DNA of 64,000 nucleotides from Chitinophaga fulva (GCF_012927205.1 NZ_JABBGC010000003.1:310001-374000); one strand, 5' to 3'; positions 38,079 through 46,610 are shown, counted from the stretch's first letter. The notes: a model not told the origin generated them from the sequence alone. Translations and numbers: made by a program.

Positions 38079-38837
38079 TTAAAGCAAGTCCGCGTATTTA
38101 CCAATGATAAACACCACTGGCATCGGCAAGGGACGCGACGTGAGCGCCGCCTCTATCTCACTTAATGTAGCCGTCACTGTTTGTTGTGTTGGGGCGGACA
38201 CCTGTGATACCGCCGTCACGTAAATGGTTTCGGCGCCGGCGGCCACCTGTAATTTGGCTATTACTTTAGGCAGGTTACTGAGGCCCATGTACATCACCAG
38301 CGAGGTGCCGGTACGCAGCATGTTGGCCAGTGCCTCCAGTTGTTCAAAGTCGTAGTTGGCCGTATGGCCTGTGCAAAAAAGTACCGCCTTGCTGCGATTA
38401 CGTTCGGTGAGCGGTACCTGGCAAAGACTTGCGGCGGCAATACCGGCTGTTAGTCCGGGTACGACCTCAAATGCGATGTTATGTTCCTGCAGGTAGCGCA
38501 CTTCCTCTGCCGCACGGCCATAAATAAACGGGTCACCGGATTTGAGCCGGACTACCTTTTTGCCGTTGGCCGCATGTTCCGCCATCAGCTCGTGAATATG
38601 TTGCTGGCGTTCCACCGGGTCGATGGCATCCCCATATTTTTTACCGGTGTAAATAAGTTCAGCATCTTTACGACAAAGTGCCAGGATATCCGCTGATACC
38701 AGGTTATCGTGCAGCACTACGTCGGCTTGCCCGATACAGCGTACTGCCCTTACCGTTAACAGGTCAGCCGCTCCGGGACCTGCGCCCACGATCTGCACGG
38801 GGTGTATGTTATGGCTTTGTGTTAGTTTATCATGCAT
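38079..38837 (-). CDS. cobA: Uroporphyrinogen-III C-methyltransferase (SUMT)
   Basis: This 252-aa protein adds methyl groups at C2 and C7 of uroporphyrinogen III to give precorrin-2, the branch point to corrins, siroheme and related rings. The SUMT motifs are clear: VQIVGAGPGAADLLTVRAVR, ADVVLHDNLVSADIL, VRLKSGDPFIYGRAAEEV and EVVPGLTAGIAAASLCQVPLT (read as EVVPGLTAGIAAA). It lacks a CysG-like dehydrogenase or chelatase extension. It is placed 1 bp after the TonB receptor stop, in the same operon under the riboswitch. Confidence 0.94.
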   Translation of the reverse strand: MHDKLTQSHNIHPVQIVGAGPGAADLLTVRAVRCIGQADVVLHDNLVSADILALCRKDAELIYTGKKYGDAIDPVERQQHIHELMAEHAANGKKVVRLKSGDPFIYGRAAEEVRYLQEHNIAFEVVPGLTAGIAAASLCQVPLTERNRSKAVLFCTGHTANYDFEQLEALANMLRTGTSLVMYMGLSNLPKVIAKLQVAAGAETIYVTAVSQVSAPTQQTVTATLSEIEAALTSRPLPMPVVFIIGKYADLL

Positions 38838-38838
38838 A

Positions 38839-40854
38839 TTAAAACCGTACTGTCATGCTTGCCCTGAGCGCGAAAGGCGTACCTGGGGTGATGTGAAAGT
38901 CCATCTCCGGTGCAGCCTCGCCCTTCAGTTGCGATTCGTCATAAAACTGAGCCTCCGCCCATTTCCTGTTAGTCAGGTTTTCTGCAGAGAGTCCCCATTC
39001 ATAGCGTTTGTAGCTATATCTTACCACTGCGTCGAGGATCAGGTAGTCCCTGGATTTTACGCTGTTATCTTCGATGGCTGGCCTTTCACCCATATAACGA
39101 TAACGCAGGCTGGCGCTGATACCATTGTGGGATTGGTAAGTCAGGCCACCGGTACTGGTAAAGACGGGTGCAAAAGGAATGTAGTTTTCGTTTTTCACTT
39201 CATCCATCAGCCGTGGTCGTGCGAAGTTGAGGTTCACATCGGCCCACAACGGATCAGCCATGTGATAGCGTAAAGCTGCGTCCACACCCGTTCTGGTGGT
39301 GCGGCCCAAATTCTCAAAGCTACCATCATCGGCAATAAATTTGTATTCTGCGTCACATTGCAGCCACCATATGGTAGCCGTCACCAATGCTTTGTTGCCC
39401 AGCTTGAAGTTGGTACCTACGTCGGCGCCATAAGAGCGGGGCACGGCGGCTGACTGTCCATGTTGCACAGCTACATTGGCGTAGTTGGAGTGGAATCCTG
39501 TGGCTGTTTTAGCGAAGAACGTCCATGATGGCGATACATCATAGTAAGCGCTGAACTTGGGACTCAGGCGATTGGCGGTTTTATTCCCACTGGTATTTTT
39601 TATCAGATAATCATGGAGATCGAAGGTAAAGAAGTCATCACGGAGGCCCAGGCTGAAACTCAGGCCATTGGTCAATCGCAGCGTTTCACTGATATAGGCG
39701 GAGTAGTTACCAACGATGGCGCGGCTGGAATCTTCGTTAGACAAAAACATTCTTTCTCTTACGTGATCGCGGCCTAAGTTAACGAAGTCGATGCGGGCGC
39801 CGATGCCTGCTTCCGTCAGCAGTGTGGCGTTGCCCCATTTACCCGTATGACTAAAGGTATTTTTATACCCTGCCATATTTCTTCTCTCCCATTGTTTTAT
39901 TTCATCACCGTTAACGGGATCATTTTTATAAAACGTAAAATTTGACCATAGGTCAAAGTTATTTCTTACATAGTACACCTGCTGCTTCATGGTAGAACGC
40001 CCGCTGATATGGGTTTCCAGCATCAGGTTTGCATTGATGCGGGTGGTTTTACCCCCTTCGCTCGGATCGATGGCACCAAAGCGTGGCAATGACCCATTTG
40101 TAATGGCGCGTTGCGGTACTTGTCCGGACGCGTGCCAGCTACTGGTAAAGCCAGAGCCGATAATGGAGAGTGTATTTTTTGTATTAATGGCTACATTGTA
40201 ACGTGCCAGGAAATTAAAGCGGTTAAAGTACTGCGGGTTATCGAAATAGCTGTCGGTGTAAGTGTAGTCCGCGATGACATAAGCGTTTTGCTTTTCCTGG
40301 TTTACCACATTCACCAGGCCCGCTACCCTCGCGCTGTTGAAGCTGCCAGCTTCTACCTTTACAAACTGGCTGGTTGGTTTAAAGAGCGTGGAATACACAG
40401 CAGCACCAGCGTTGGTAAAGTCGCCCTGACTGGCTTCATACGGCCCTTTGTAATAGGCCGCGTTGCCGATGGCTTCCGGAATGAGGAAGTGCATGTCTGC
40501 ATAGCCTTGTCCATGTGCGTGGTTGGGCAGGTTGACAGGGATCCCGTCTACGAAAATACCGAAGTCAGTGCCGTGGTCGTTGTCGATGCCACGCACTAAG
40601 ATCTGTTCTGCCTTACCTCCGCCTGCGTGTTGCGCGATGAAGAGGCCGGGAACCGTGCGAAGGAGGTCCTGCGCGGATTTTACCGGTAGCAGCTGGAGAT
40701 CTATTTTAGAAAGCAGATGGCCGCCCTTGTCCGCATTGGCAGAAACATCTACCCCTTTCAGGTTAAATATTTTTTTCCTGGTGGTGTCAGTCGTTTGTTG
40801 CGCCCAGGCGGTCAGGGACAGACATGACAATGCCACGGTATAAAAGTGTTTCAT
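38839..40854 (-). CDS. TonB-dependent outer-membrane receptor of the corrin operon
   Basis: The 671-aa protein has a signal peptide (LSLTAWAQ), a TonB-dependent plug domain (LPVKSAQDLLRTVPGLFIAQ, ILVRGIDNDHGTDFGIFVDG, PNHAHGQGYADMHFLIPE) and a 22-strand-type barrel ending in an aromatic residue (ASMTVRF). It is a classical receptor, not a SusC. No carboxypeptidase-like extension or SusD partner is present. Second in the riboswitch-controlled operon, it would be switched off when cobalamin is ample, so a corrinoid precursor or a cobalt chelate is the likely cargo. The histidine-rich plug loop (NHAHGQG) would fit metal handling. Cargo is inference. Confidence 0.88.
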   Translation of the reverse strand: MKHFYTVALSCLSLTAWAQQTTDTTRKKIFNLKGVDVSANADKGGHLLSKIDLQLLPVKSAQDLLRTVPGLFIAQHAGGGKAEQILVRGIDNDHGTDFGIFVDGIPVNLPNHAHGQGYADMHFLIPEAIGNAAYYKGPYEASQGDFTNAGAAVYSTLFKPTSQFVKVEAGSFNSARVAGLVNVVNQEKQNAYVIADYTYTDSYFDNPQYFNRFNFLARYNVAINTKNTLSIIGSGFTSSWHASGQVPQRAITNGSLPRFGAIDPSEGGKTTRINANLMLETHISGRSTMKQQVYYVRNNFDLWSNFTFYKNDPVNGDEIKQWERRNMAGYKNTFSHTGKWGNATLLTEAGIGARIDFVNLGRDHVRERMFLSNEDSSRAIVGNYSAYISETLRLTNGLSFSLGLRDDFFTFDLHDYLIKNTSGNKTANRLSPKFSAYYDVSPSWTFFAKTATGFHSNYANVAVQHGQSAAVPRSYGADVGTNFKLGNKALVTATIWWLQCDAEYKFIADDGSFENLGRTTRTGVDAALRYHMADPLWADVNLNFARPRLMDEVKNENYIPFAPVFTSTGGLTYQSHNGISASLRYRYMGERPAIEDNSVKSRDYLILDAVVRYSYKRYEWGLSAENLTNRKWAEAQFYDESQLKGEAAPEMDFHITPGTPFALRASMTVRF

Positions 40855-40881
40855 TCAAGCTGATGATGGTTGATAAAAGTA

Positions 40882-41187
40882 TTAATCCTGGAAAAACACG
40901 GCATTGCCCACGGGTTTGCCGATTACGAAGTGGCAGTCTACCAGGTTGGCAGTAAATTCCGCTTTCATGTCTTTGTACCAGGTACCATCAGGATGAATGA
41001 ATACAACAGGACCATGCTCGCACTGGCCGGTGCAGCGGGTACGGATGGTGTGTACCTCGTCGTGGAGATTATTGGCGGCGATAGCGGCGCGTAATGAAAC
41101 GGTGGTATCTTCAGCTCCTTTGTTGAGGCAGGAGTTGCCATTACACATAAACGCGATGCGTTTAACTTTTAAGAGATCTTTGCCCAT
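40882..41187 (-). CDS. Small (2Fe-2S) thioredoxin-like ferredoxin
   Basis: The 101-aa protein has four cysteines in the C-x4-C ... C-x3-C pattern of thioredoxin-like [2Fe-2S] ferredoxins (Cys15, Cys20, Cys52, Cys56; FMCNGNSCLNKG and RTRCTGQCEHGP). It is the first gene behind the cobalamin riboswitch. Small ferredoxins occur in other early-cobalt corrin operons (CbiW of B. megaterium), where they are thought to supply electrons for a reductive step or for the Fe-S chelatase. The start at 41187 follows a purine-rich ribosome site region and gives the normal length. Confidence 0.85.
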   Translation of the reverse strand: MGKDLLKVKRIAFMCNGNSCLNKGAEDTTVSLRAAIAANNLHDEVHTIRTRCTGQCEHGPVVFIHPDGTWYKDMKAEFTANLVDCHFVIGKPVGNAVFFQD

Positions 41188-41327
41188 GAAAATTAATCGA
41201 GTTAATAAGCCCGTTAACGATTAAAAAATGCCGGCGGCGAGGATGGAATGCAAAAGGTGAGAAATCACCATCGAAGAGGTGGACTTCTATCCTGTTGCTC
41301 CTGGTCCCGGAAGCCGGATATTACGAT

Positions 41328-41510
41328 TATGAGGCAGGTCTTCTGGCTTGTTCTGTATGTCGGCGCCTTCCCGTCGGATAATAGACAGTGGCATTTATGC
41401 CGACAACATTTTTGTGAACTTACAGCAGCGGGTACTGCTCCGGAATTTGCGCCTGGCGGGCATCACCGGATTCCCTTTTAAGCATTGTGATGACAACAAT
41501 GCACCTGATA
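41328..41510 (-). promoter_or_regulatory. Cobalamin (adenosylcobalamin-type) riboswitch
   Basis: Read on the minus strand, the leader contains the conserved pieces of a B12 riboswitch in order: a hairpin GCATTGT/ACAATGC (41482-41502), AAAAGGGAATCCGGTG, CCGGAGCAGTACCCGCTGCT, GCCACTG, GACGGGAAGGCG and the closing B12-box AGCCAGAAGACCTGCC (41333-41348). It lies 140 nt upstream of the ferredoxin gene and points into the 20-kb corrin operon. Binding of adenosylcobalamin would lower operon expression. A short stem (GGTGA/TCACC, 41255-41268) followed by a U run downstream may be part of the expression platform. Confidence 0.95.
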
Positions 41511-41634
41511 ACGGGGCGAAGATAAGGAATTATCTATTCAAGAGACAGAAGCGTAGGTTTTTATTTTTAGGGCCGGAGTGAGGGCATAAATGACAGAATT
41601 AAGGGAACAAAGAAAATAACTTTCACAAAAGAAA

Positions 41635-41642
41635 TACCTTTG
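41635..41642 (+). promoter_or_regulatory. Candidate -7 box (TACCTTTG) of cobB/cbiA
   Basis: TACCTTTG matches TAnnTTTG. It ends 6 bp before the ATG at 41649, so transcription would begin at or next to the start codon. No TTG is found at the -33 distance. The box argues against the alternative TTG start at 41640, which lies inside it. No riboswitch controls this divergent side. Confidence 0.4.
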
Positions 41643-41648
41643 TCGTCC

Positions 41649-42941
41649 ATGCAACCACAATTCCTGATAGCGGCGCCACATAGCGGCGCAGGTAAGACAA
41701 CCGTTACACTGGCGGTGCTGCGGGCCTTGCAGCGCAAAGGTTTGCGGGTGCAGCCCTTCAAATGCGGTCCGGATTATATAGATCCCAAGCTCCATAGTAT
41801 AGCAGCGGGCCGGCCAAGCATCAACCTGGACAGGTACATGATGTCTGACGATCATGTCCGCAACACTTACGCGCAGTACAGTGCCCAGGCCGATGTAAGT
41901 GTGACAGAAGGCGTAATGGGCTTATTTGACGGCGCAGTAAAGATGGAAGGCAGCAGTGCCGAACTGGCCAGGTTCCTGGACATACCCGTGATACTGGTGG
42001 TGAATGCCAAGGCCATGGCTTATTCCGCAGCAGCCTTATTGTATGGCTATAAAAACTTCTCCCCCGGCCTGCGTATTGCCGGTGTAATATTCAATTTCGT
42101 AAGCACCGCCTCTCATTACCGCTTCCTCCAGGAAGCTGCCGCAGATGTGGGTTTGACAGCATTAGGTTATCTTCCTGAAAATATCTCCATAAAAATTCCT
42201 TCCAGACATCTGGGACTACATATCTCTGCAGACCATGATTATGATCAGATCATCAACGACGCCGCCGATCATCTCTCTCAATATATAGACCTGGATAAAC
42301 TGATGGAGCTGACCTGTGTGCCACGTAAGGTGTATACTACCGAAAACAGACCTGTCGGACGTTTGCGGATAGCGGTGGCACAAGATGAAGCGTTCAACTT
42401 TATCTATCCACAAAATATAAAAGCCTTATCGTCATTAGGGGAGATTACTTACTTCAGTCCCTTGCAGGACCGTGAACTTCCTGCTGCCGATGTGTTATAT
42501 TTACCGGGAGGCTATCCTGAGCTGCATCTGCCGCAACTGGCCGCCAATACCGCATTGCGTGCCGCTATCAAGTCGTTCAAAGGGAAGATACTTGCCGAAT
42601 GTGGAGGTATGATGTACCTCGGTGCTGCAATACACGATGAAAGCGGGCAGCCCTATGAGATGTGCGACGTGCTGCCCATGTCCACTACCATGCAGCAGAA
42701 AAAGCTGGCGTTGGGCTATAGAAAAGTGGAGTTGGATAACATTACCCTGCGGGGACATGAATTTCATTATTCTACTTTTGTGAACACCCCGGCACTAACA
42801 GATACGCCCATCCGCGTATCTAATGCGCGCGGCGAAGTGATTGTCACACCTGTATTTTATGATGATCGCATTTTTGCCAGCTACCTGCATTTTTATTTTG
42901 GCGACAATCTTCCCGCCCTTAGAAAAATTCTTTCTTTATAG
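41649..42941 (+). CDS. cobB: Cobyrinate a,c-diamide synthase (CobB/CbiA)
   Basis: The 430-aa protein amidates the a and c carboxylates of (hydrogeno)cobyrinate with glutamine and ATP. The N-terminal dethiobiotin-synthetase-like domain has QFLIAAPHSGAGKTTVTLAVL and the KCGPDYIDPKLHS motif. The C-terminal class-I amidotransferase domain shows VLYLPGGYPELHLPQLA, ILAECGGMMYLGAAI with the nucleophile Cys, and a terminal HFYFGDN with the His. It is divergent from the main operon, starting across the riboswitch region, and converges on bluB with 3 bp between stops. The ATG start at 41649 gives the usual N-terminus. Confidence 0.95.
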   Translation: MQPQFLIAAPHSGAGKTTVTLAVLRALQRKGLRVQPFKCGPDYIDPKLHSIAAGRPSINLDRYMMSDDHVRNTYAQYSAQADVSVTEGVMGLFDGAVKMEGSSAELARFLDIPVILVVNAKAMAYSAAALLYGYKNFSPGLRIAGVIFNFVSTASHYRFLQEAAADVGLTALGYLPENISIKIPSRHLGLHISADHDYDQIINDAADHLSQYIDLDKLMELTCVPRKVYTTENRPVGRLRIAVAQDEAFNFIYPQNIKALSSLGEITYFSPLQDRELPAADVLYLPGGYPELHLPQLAANTALRAAIKSFKGKILAECGGMMYLGAAIHDESGQPYEMCDVLPMSTTMQQKKLALGYRKVELDNITLRGHEFHYSTFVNTPALTDTPIRVSNARGEVIVTPVFYDDRIFASYLHFYFGDNLPALRKILSL

Positions 42942-42944
42942 TAT

Positions 42945-43592
42945 TTAATAATACCCCTCTTTAAAAACAACAGCTTCCTTCATTTTCCGTTTCTCCCATT
43001 GCAGTATTTCCAGCTCGGGTTGTGTATAAAATCCGTTAGTATACCCCACACATAAATAAGCGACCAGCTTATTGTCAGACGGTGCATGTAATATCCGCTT
43101 TACCTTTTCGGCATCCAGGATGCTCACCCAACCTACGCCTATATTCAGGGCGCGGGCCATGAGCCACATATTCTGCACCGCGCATACCACACTATACAAA
43201 CCTGCTTCCGGCATCGCCGTTTGCCCCAGCACCGGTTTATCGGACGGCTTATAGAACACGGCAATATTCAGCGGCGCCTCCATAATGCCTTCCAGCTTAA
43301 GGCGTATATATTCCGGTTGTTTTTCTTCGCTGAACTGTGGCAGGGCTTTGGCATTTTCTTCGTGAAACGAATTTCTGACCTGCTGTTTAACGGCTTGGTC
43401 CCGGATCAGCACAAACTCCCATGGTTGCGAGAACCCCACTGAAGGAGCGTTCAGGGCTGCCATCAGCAGCTGGTCTATTACTGCATCCTCCAGTGGTGTA
43501 GGCAGAAAACGATTTCCTCTTACATCTCTTCTATGAAGAATGATTTCCTGTAGTACCGAAACTGTTGCTTCATCGAAATATTTGCCTTCCAT
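42945..43592 (-). CDS. bluB: 5,6-dimethylbenzimidazole synthase (BluB)
   Basis: This 215-aa nitroreductase-fold protein matches BluB, which breaks down FMNH2 with O2 to make the lower ligand DMB of cobalamin. Typical are HRRDVRGNRFLPTPLED, MAALNAPSVGFSQPWEFVLI, the insert YIRLKLEGIMEAPLNIAVFY and WLMARALNIGVGWVSI. The start is placed at 43592 because the longer ATG at 43616 falls inside the promoter box at 43614-43621. BluB needs oxygen, so the host makes DMB under air although its ring pathway is of the early-cobalt type. It converges on cobB. Confidence 0.92.
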   Translation of the reverse strand: MEGKYFDEATVSVLQEIILHRRDVRGNRFLPTPLEDAVIDQLLMAALNAPSVGFSQPWEFVLIRDQAVKQQVRNSFHEENAKALPQFSEEKQPEYIRLKLEGIMEAPLNIAVFYKPSDKPVLGQTAMPEAGLYSVVCAVQNMWLMARALNIGVGWVSILDAEKVKRILHAPSDNKLVAYLCVGYTNGFYTQPELEILQWEKRKMKEAVVFKEGYY

Positions 43593-43613
43593 GAAATAAA
43601 GATGTTTGTGGCG

Positions 43614-43646
43614 CAAATATAGCGTTGTTTATTGCTGCCAGCACAA
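43614..43646 (-). promoter_or_regulatory. Promoter of bluB (TTG-N22-TATATTTG)
   Basis: On the minus strand, TTG (43646-43644) and TATATTTG (43621-43614) are 22 bp apart, close to the Bacteroidota consensus, with the bluB ATG 21 bp after the box. A divergent box TATATTTG at 43675-43682 serves the next gene. Confidence 0.55.
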
Positions 43647-43702
43647 TTTGTATGCGGAGTCCCAATAACTAACCTATATTTGCCGCTTACAAACAGTAGT
43701 AT

Positions 43703-44068
43703 ATGTCAGTACCAAACGAACTGGAATTCATTGCTCACAAATGGTTCGAAGCCTTCAATGAACATGACCTGGAAAAATTATTATCCCTGTACCACGATAA
43801 TGCGGTGCATTACAGTCCGAAGTTGAAAATCCGGCAGCCAGCTACGGGCGGCCTTATCAAAGGCAAGCAGGCACTCCGTACCTGGTGGCAGGATTCTTTT
43901 GAGCGATATCCTCACCTGCAATATACCTTGCATACGTTAACCGCCAACCAGGACCGGGTATTTATGGAATATCTCCGTCAGGTGCCCGGCGAAGAGGATC
44001 TGCTGGTAGGAGAAGTACTGGAGATAAAAGACGGTATCATTACTTCTTCCAGGGTATATCACGGGTAG
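43703..44068 (+). CDS. SnoaL-like / NTF2-fold protein
   Basis: The 121-aa protein is a small NTF2-like fold protein: AHKWFEAFNEHDLEKLLSLY at the N-terminus, DNAVHYSP, the GGLIKGKQALRTWWQDSFERYP segment and a terminal EVLEIKDGIITSSRVYHG. The family includes polyketide cyclases and many proteins of unknown role. It has its own -7 box (TATATTTG, 43675-43682) and is divergent from bluB. There is no evidence that it belongs to the corrin pathway. Confidence 0.8.
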   Translation: MSVPNELEFIAHKWFEAFNEHDLEKLLSLYHDNAVHYSPKLKIRQPATGGLIKGKQALRTWWQDSFERYPHLQYTLHTLTANQDRVFMEYLRQVPGEEDLLVGEVLEIKDGIITSSRVYHG

Positions 44069-44240
44069 GTGGTTAAGGAATATTGGGGGCTCCCGGCAGA
44101 AAAAATAAACAAAAACACAAAACGCCACGCCATATGAATAGGAGGATAAATAAATTTGGAGAATAGCAGTTGAAAATACCATCAGTATTATCCAACCATC
44201 AGTTACCATCACTCATACAATACATTTATTTACAACATAG

Positions 44241-44426
44241 TACACAAACATCCTTGTCTTATCCTTTTAGTATCCTTCACCTATCCTTTACTCATCCTTC
44301 TCCTGACAATGTATCTCCCCAGCTACAAACCAGTACTATCTTCACATTCCTAATAATTCTCCAACGCGGAACATTTTTTCTCCGGCTTCGTATATGGATT
44401 GGCGAATGAATTCGTCAACTTTGAAC
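44241..44426 (+). repeat. Dispersed repeat element, copy 2
   Basis: This is the second copy of the element at 8423-8607, in the same orientation and of the same length within one base. The ATCCTT array lies at 44250-44300 and the 73-nt conserved block at 44354-44426. Here the element ends 75 bp before the start of the gene at 44501, whose frame is open back through the block. The rest of the gap from 44069 shows no gene. Confidence 0.75.
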
Positions 44427-44500
44427 TGTTAACTGCTGAATGTTACGGGAGCGTACGACCCGACGCTGTTCAGCGATCTTTTCAACTTAAAATGTTTTTT

Positions 44501-45064
44501 ATGGCAAAAGCTATCGACAACGTGATCCTTTATGGAGCACACGGCACCATCGCCAAACAGCTGGTAGTCCGTCAACGTTTTGGTCAATCCATTTTAAGCA
44601 AACGCCCTACCCGTAGTAAGGGGAAAGCCACAGAAGCACAACAGGCTGTCAGGGACCGTTTCCTCAGCGCCTCCCTGTATGCCAAATCCGTGATGGCCAA
44701 TCCGGTGCTGCTGGACATGTACCGCGCCGCAGCGAAAAACGGGCTATCGGCTTATAACGTAGCCATGCTGGACGCGCTCAGGCCTCCGGAGATCAAGGAT
44801 GTGAATACGGCCGCCTATACAGGCAAAACCGGTGAAACGTTCCTGATACGGGCCATCGATGAGTTCAAGGTAAAGGCTGTCACAGTGTCCATATACAGCG
44901 CAGACAACCAGCTGGTGGAGACAGGCGCCGCTGTACTGCAGGTTAACGGTCTTGACTGGCTATACACCGCCACCAAAGACCTGAACACACTGACCGGTAC
45001 CAAAATAAAAGCAGAAGCTTCCGACCTGCCGGGTAATACCGCCGTGAAAGAGATGGTACTGTAG
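44501..45064 (+). CDS. Conserved-looking 187-aa protein of unknown function
   Basis: I do not recognise a named family, but the N-terminus (MAKAIDNVILYGAHGTIAKQ) and the following KRPTRSKGKATEAQQAVRDRF, FLSASLYAKSVM and NVAMLDALRPPEI segments have the look of a conserved Bacteroidota cytoplasmic protein. The second half is beta-rich (VKAVTVSIYSADNQLVETGAAV). The start is set at the ATG at 44501, while ATG 44492 is also possible. The frame is open upstream to 44399 only because the repeat element happens to be open. A strong terminator follows at 45080-45114. Confidence 0.75.
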   Translation: MAKAIDNVILYGAHGTIAKQLVVRQRFGQSILSKRPTRSKGKATEAQQAVRDRFLSASLYAKSVMANPVLLDMYRAAAKNGLSAYNVAMLDALRPPEIKDVNTAAYTGKTGETFLIRAIDEFKVKAVTVSIYSADNQLVETGAAVLQVNGLDWLYTATKDLNTLTGTKIKAEASDLPGNTAVKEMVL

Positions 45065-45079
45065 TCGATTTTAGATCAT

Positions 45080-45114
45080 CCCCGGGACATTCCTTATGTT
45101 CCCGGGGATTTTTT
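45080..45114 (+). terminator. Intrinsic terminator
   Basis: An 8-bp perfect stem (CCCCGGGA 45080-45087 / TCCCGGGG 45100-45107), extendable by three pairs past a bulge, is followed by six T. It serves the 44501 gene and reaches the stop of the convergent AraC gene. Confidence 0.85.
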
Positions 45115-46123
45115 ATTTATTATAGTTGGCAGGTGTGGAACCTGTAAAACTCTTGAACGCGCGGATAAAACCTGATACAGTATCATATCCTACCTCGTAA
45201 GCCACATCCCGGATATTGGTCTGCTGCGACAACAAACATTTAGCACGCTCCATCCTGGCCTGTAACAGCCATTCATGCATACTAACGCCAAAATACAAAC
45301 GAAAACCTTCCGTCAGCTTTCGGGGATGCAGATGGACCTGTTTTGCCACTTCTTCCAGTGGTATCTGCTGATGCAGATTGTTCACCAGTTTGTCGCTAAC
45401 CTCCTGCAGGGATTGTAAATCATCCGGTGAGAAATGGAACTTGGTGGTGACCAGCTTTTGCGCGTCGCTCAGCGTATCCAGGTACAACAGCAACAAATCA
45501 TATATCCGGGCACGCAGGAAGATATCTCTTTTTGCGTCGTCCAGTTTACAGGCATGTATGCTCTCCAGGACAGCTTTTACCTTCGGCGTGATAGCCGCTG
45601 CGTTTTGTTGCAGCCCTCTCCTGCTGTTTTGCAGTACGTTGTTCAGTACCTGCTGTACCGGTTCATCGTCTGCTCCTTCAATGTGTTCCGTCTGCAGGTT
45701 TACCTGGAAGATGACCGTTTCGCCGGCAGGGATATCTGCCAGGTAAGTACCGGCCGGAATGTAATACAGGTGATACAGGCCGCTCTGTATCTGCGTTTTA
45801 CCGGCACCGTTAAGCACGAAGCTCAGCTCTCCCTGTAAGGCGTAGCTTAATGTGATCATCGGCTCGTGGATGACCACCTGCAAACGTATTGGCTGCGCCA
45901 TCCTGAAGATGTGCCGGTAAATGGTGTACGTAGTTGCTTCTGCGTGTTGCTGGTGTATTTCTCCGAAAGATCCCTGAATGGTTGTTGTTTCTGCAAATGA
46001 TAGAAGATCTGGTTTTTCATCTGATGGTGTACATATAGCAACAGTAGTGTACTTTTGCAGGTTTTTCGGTAATATGAATTCCATGAAGTCTGGGTTGTTA
46101 ACGTGATCGAGAGGGCAATTCAT
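45113..46123 (-). CDS. AraC-family transcriptional regulator
   Basis: This 336-aa regulator has a long N-terminal cupin-like part (ITLSYALQGELSFVLNGAG, YHLYYIPAGTYLADIPAGE) and a C-terminal AraC DNA-binding domain from about residue 235: IPLEEVAKQVHLHPRKLTEGF, then NIRDVAYEVGYDTVSGFIRAF and GSTPANY. It resembles the PchR-like class, in which the N-terminal domain senses a small molecule. The start at 46123 is the first ATG, and 46084 is an alternative. It converges on the 44501 gene and is divergent from the DUF1508 gene, with no obvious target beside it. Confidence 0.87.
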   Translation of the reverse strand: MNCPLDHVNNPDFMEFILPKNLQKYTTVAICTPSDEKPDLLSFAETTTIQGSFGEIHQQHAEATTYTIYRHIFRMAQPIRLQVVIHEPMITLSYALQGELSFVLNGAGKTQIQSGLYHLYYIPAGTYLADIPAGETVIFQVNLQTEHIEGADDEPVQQVLNNVLQNSRRGLQQNAAAITPKVKAVLESIHACKLDDAKRDIFLRARIYDLLLLYLDTLSDAQKLVTTKFHFSPDDLQSLQEVSDKLVNNLHQQIPLEEVAKQVHLHPRKLTEGFRLYFGVSMHEWLLQARMERAKCLLSQQTNIRDVAYEVGYDTVSGFIRAFKSFTGSTPANYNK

Positions 46124-46231
46124 ATGACAGCTACAATACTAATCTACGTATTTTTTGCGAAACTCACTGCGGCATATCTGCATCATATTTGAAATTATTT
46201 ATTTATCTTCAGCTGCATAAAATTTTAATCC

Positions 46232-46564
46232 ATGGGAAAATTTGTTATTACCAAGAGTGACAACGGAGAATTCCGTTTTAAGCTGAATGCCGGTAACGGA
46301 GAAACCATCCTCGTCAGCGAAGGCTACAACGCCAAAGCAGGCTGTGAAAACGGTATCGCATCTGTGAAAACCAACTCCCAGCACGATGAACGGTTCGAGA
46401 AGAAAACTTCTTCCAACGAGAAACATTATTTTAACCTGAAAGCTACCAATGGCCAGGTAATCGGCACCAGCCAGATGTACGCCAGTGAATCTGGGCGCGA
46501 CAATGGTATCGCTTCTGTAAAGACTAACGCGCCTACGGCGACGATAGACGATCAGACTGTGTAA
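46232..46564 (+). CDS. YegP/DUF1508 (UPF0339) protein
   Basis: The 110-aa protein consists of two copies of the DUF1508 repeat, each with the pattern KFxIxKSxNGEFRFxLxAxNGExILxSExY and a GIxSVKTN end (residues about 2-52 and 56-104). The core of copy one reads SDNGEFRFKLNAGNGE and that of copy two EKHYFNLKATNGQVIGTS. The fold is a small beta sheet. The role is unknown, although the family is very widespread. It has a strong terminator downstream (46580-46610) and stands alone. Confidence 0.9.
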   Translation: MGKFVITKSDNGEFRFKLNAGNGETILVSEGYNAKAGCENGIASVKTNSQHDERFEKKTSSNEKHYFNLKATNGQVIGTSQMYASESGRDNGIASVKTNAPTATIDDQTV

Positions 46565-46579
46565 GCAGAATTTTTTGCT

Positions 46580-46610
46580 CATGGCCGGGGAAGTTCCGGC
46601 CATGGGTTTT
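46580..46610 (+). terminator. Bidirectional intrinsic terminator
   Basis: A 9-bp perfect stem CATGGCCGG (46580-46588) / CCGGCCATG (46596-46604) is followed by GGTTTT on the plus strand and preceded by a T-rich/A-rich context on the other. It separates the convergent DUF1508 and XRE genes. Confidence 0.85.

Noticed and set aside
38069..38104. Upstream ATG (38104) as start of cbiX
   Set aside because: It would overlap cobA and add residues not seen before the conserved QGILICGHGSR start.
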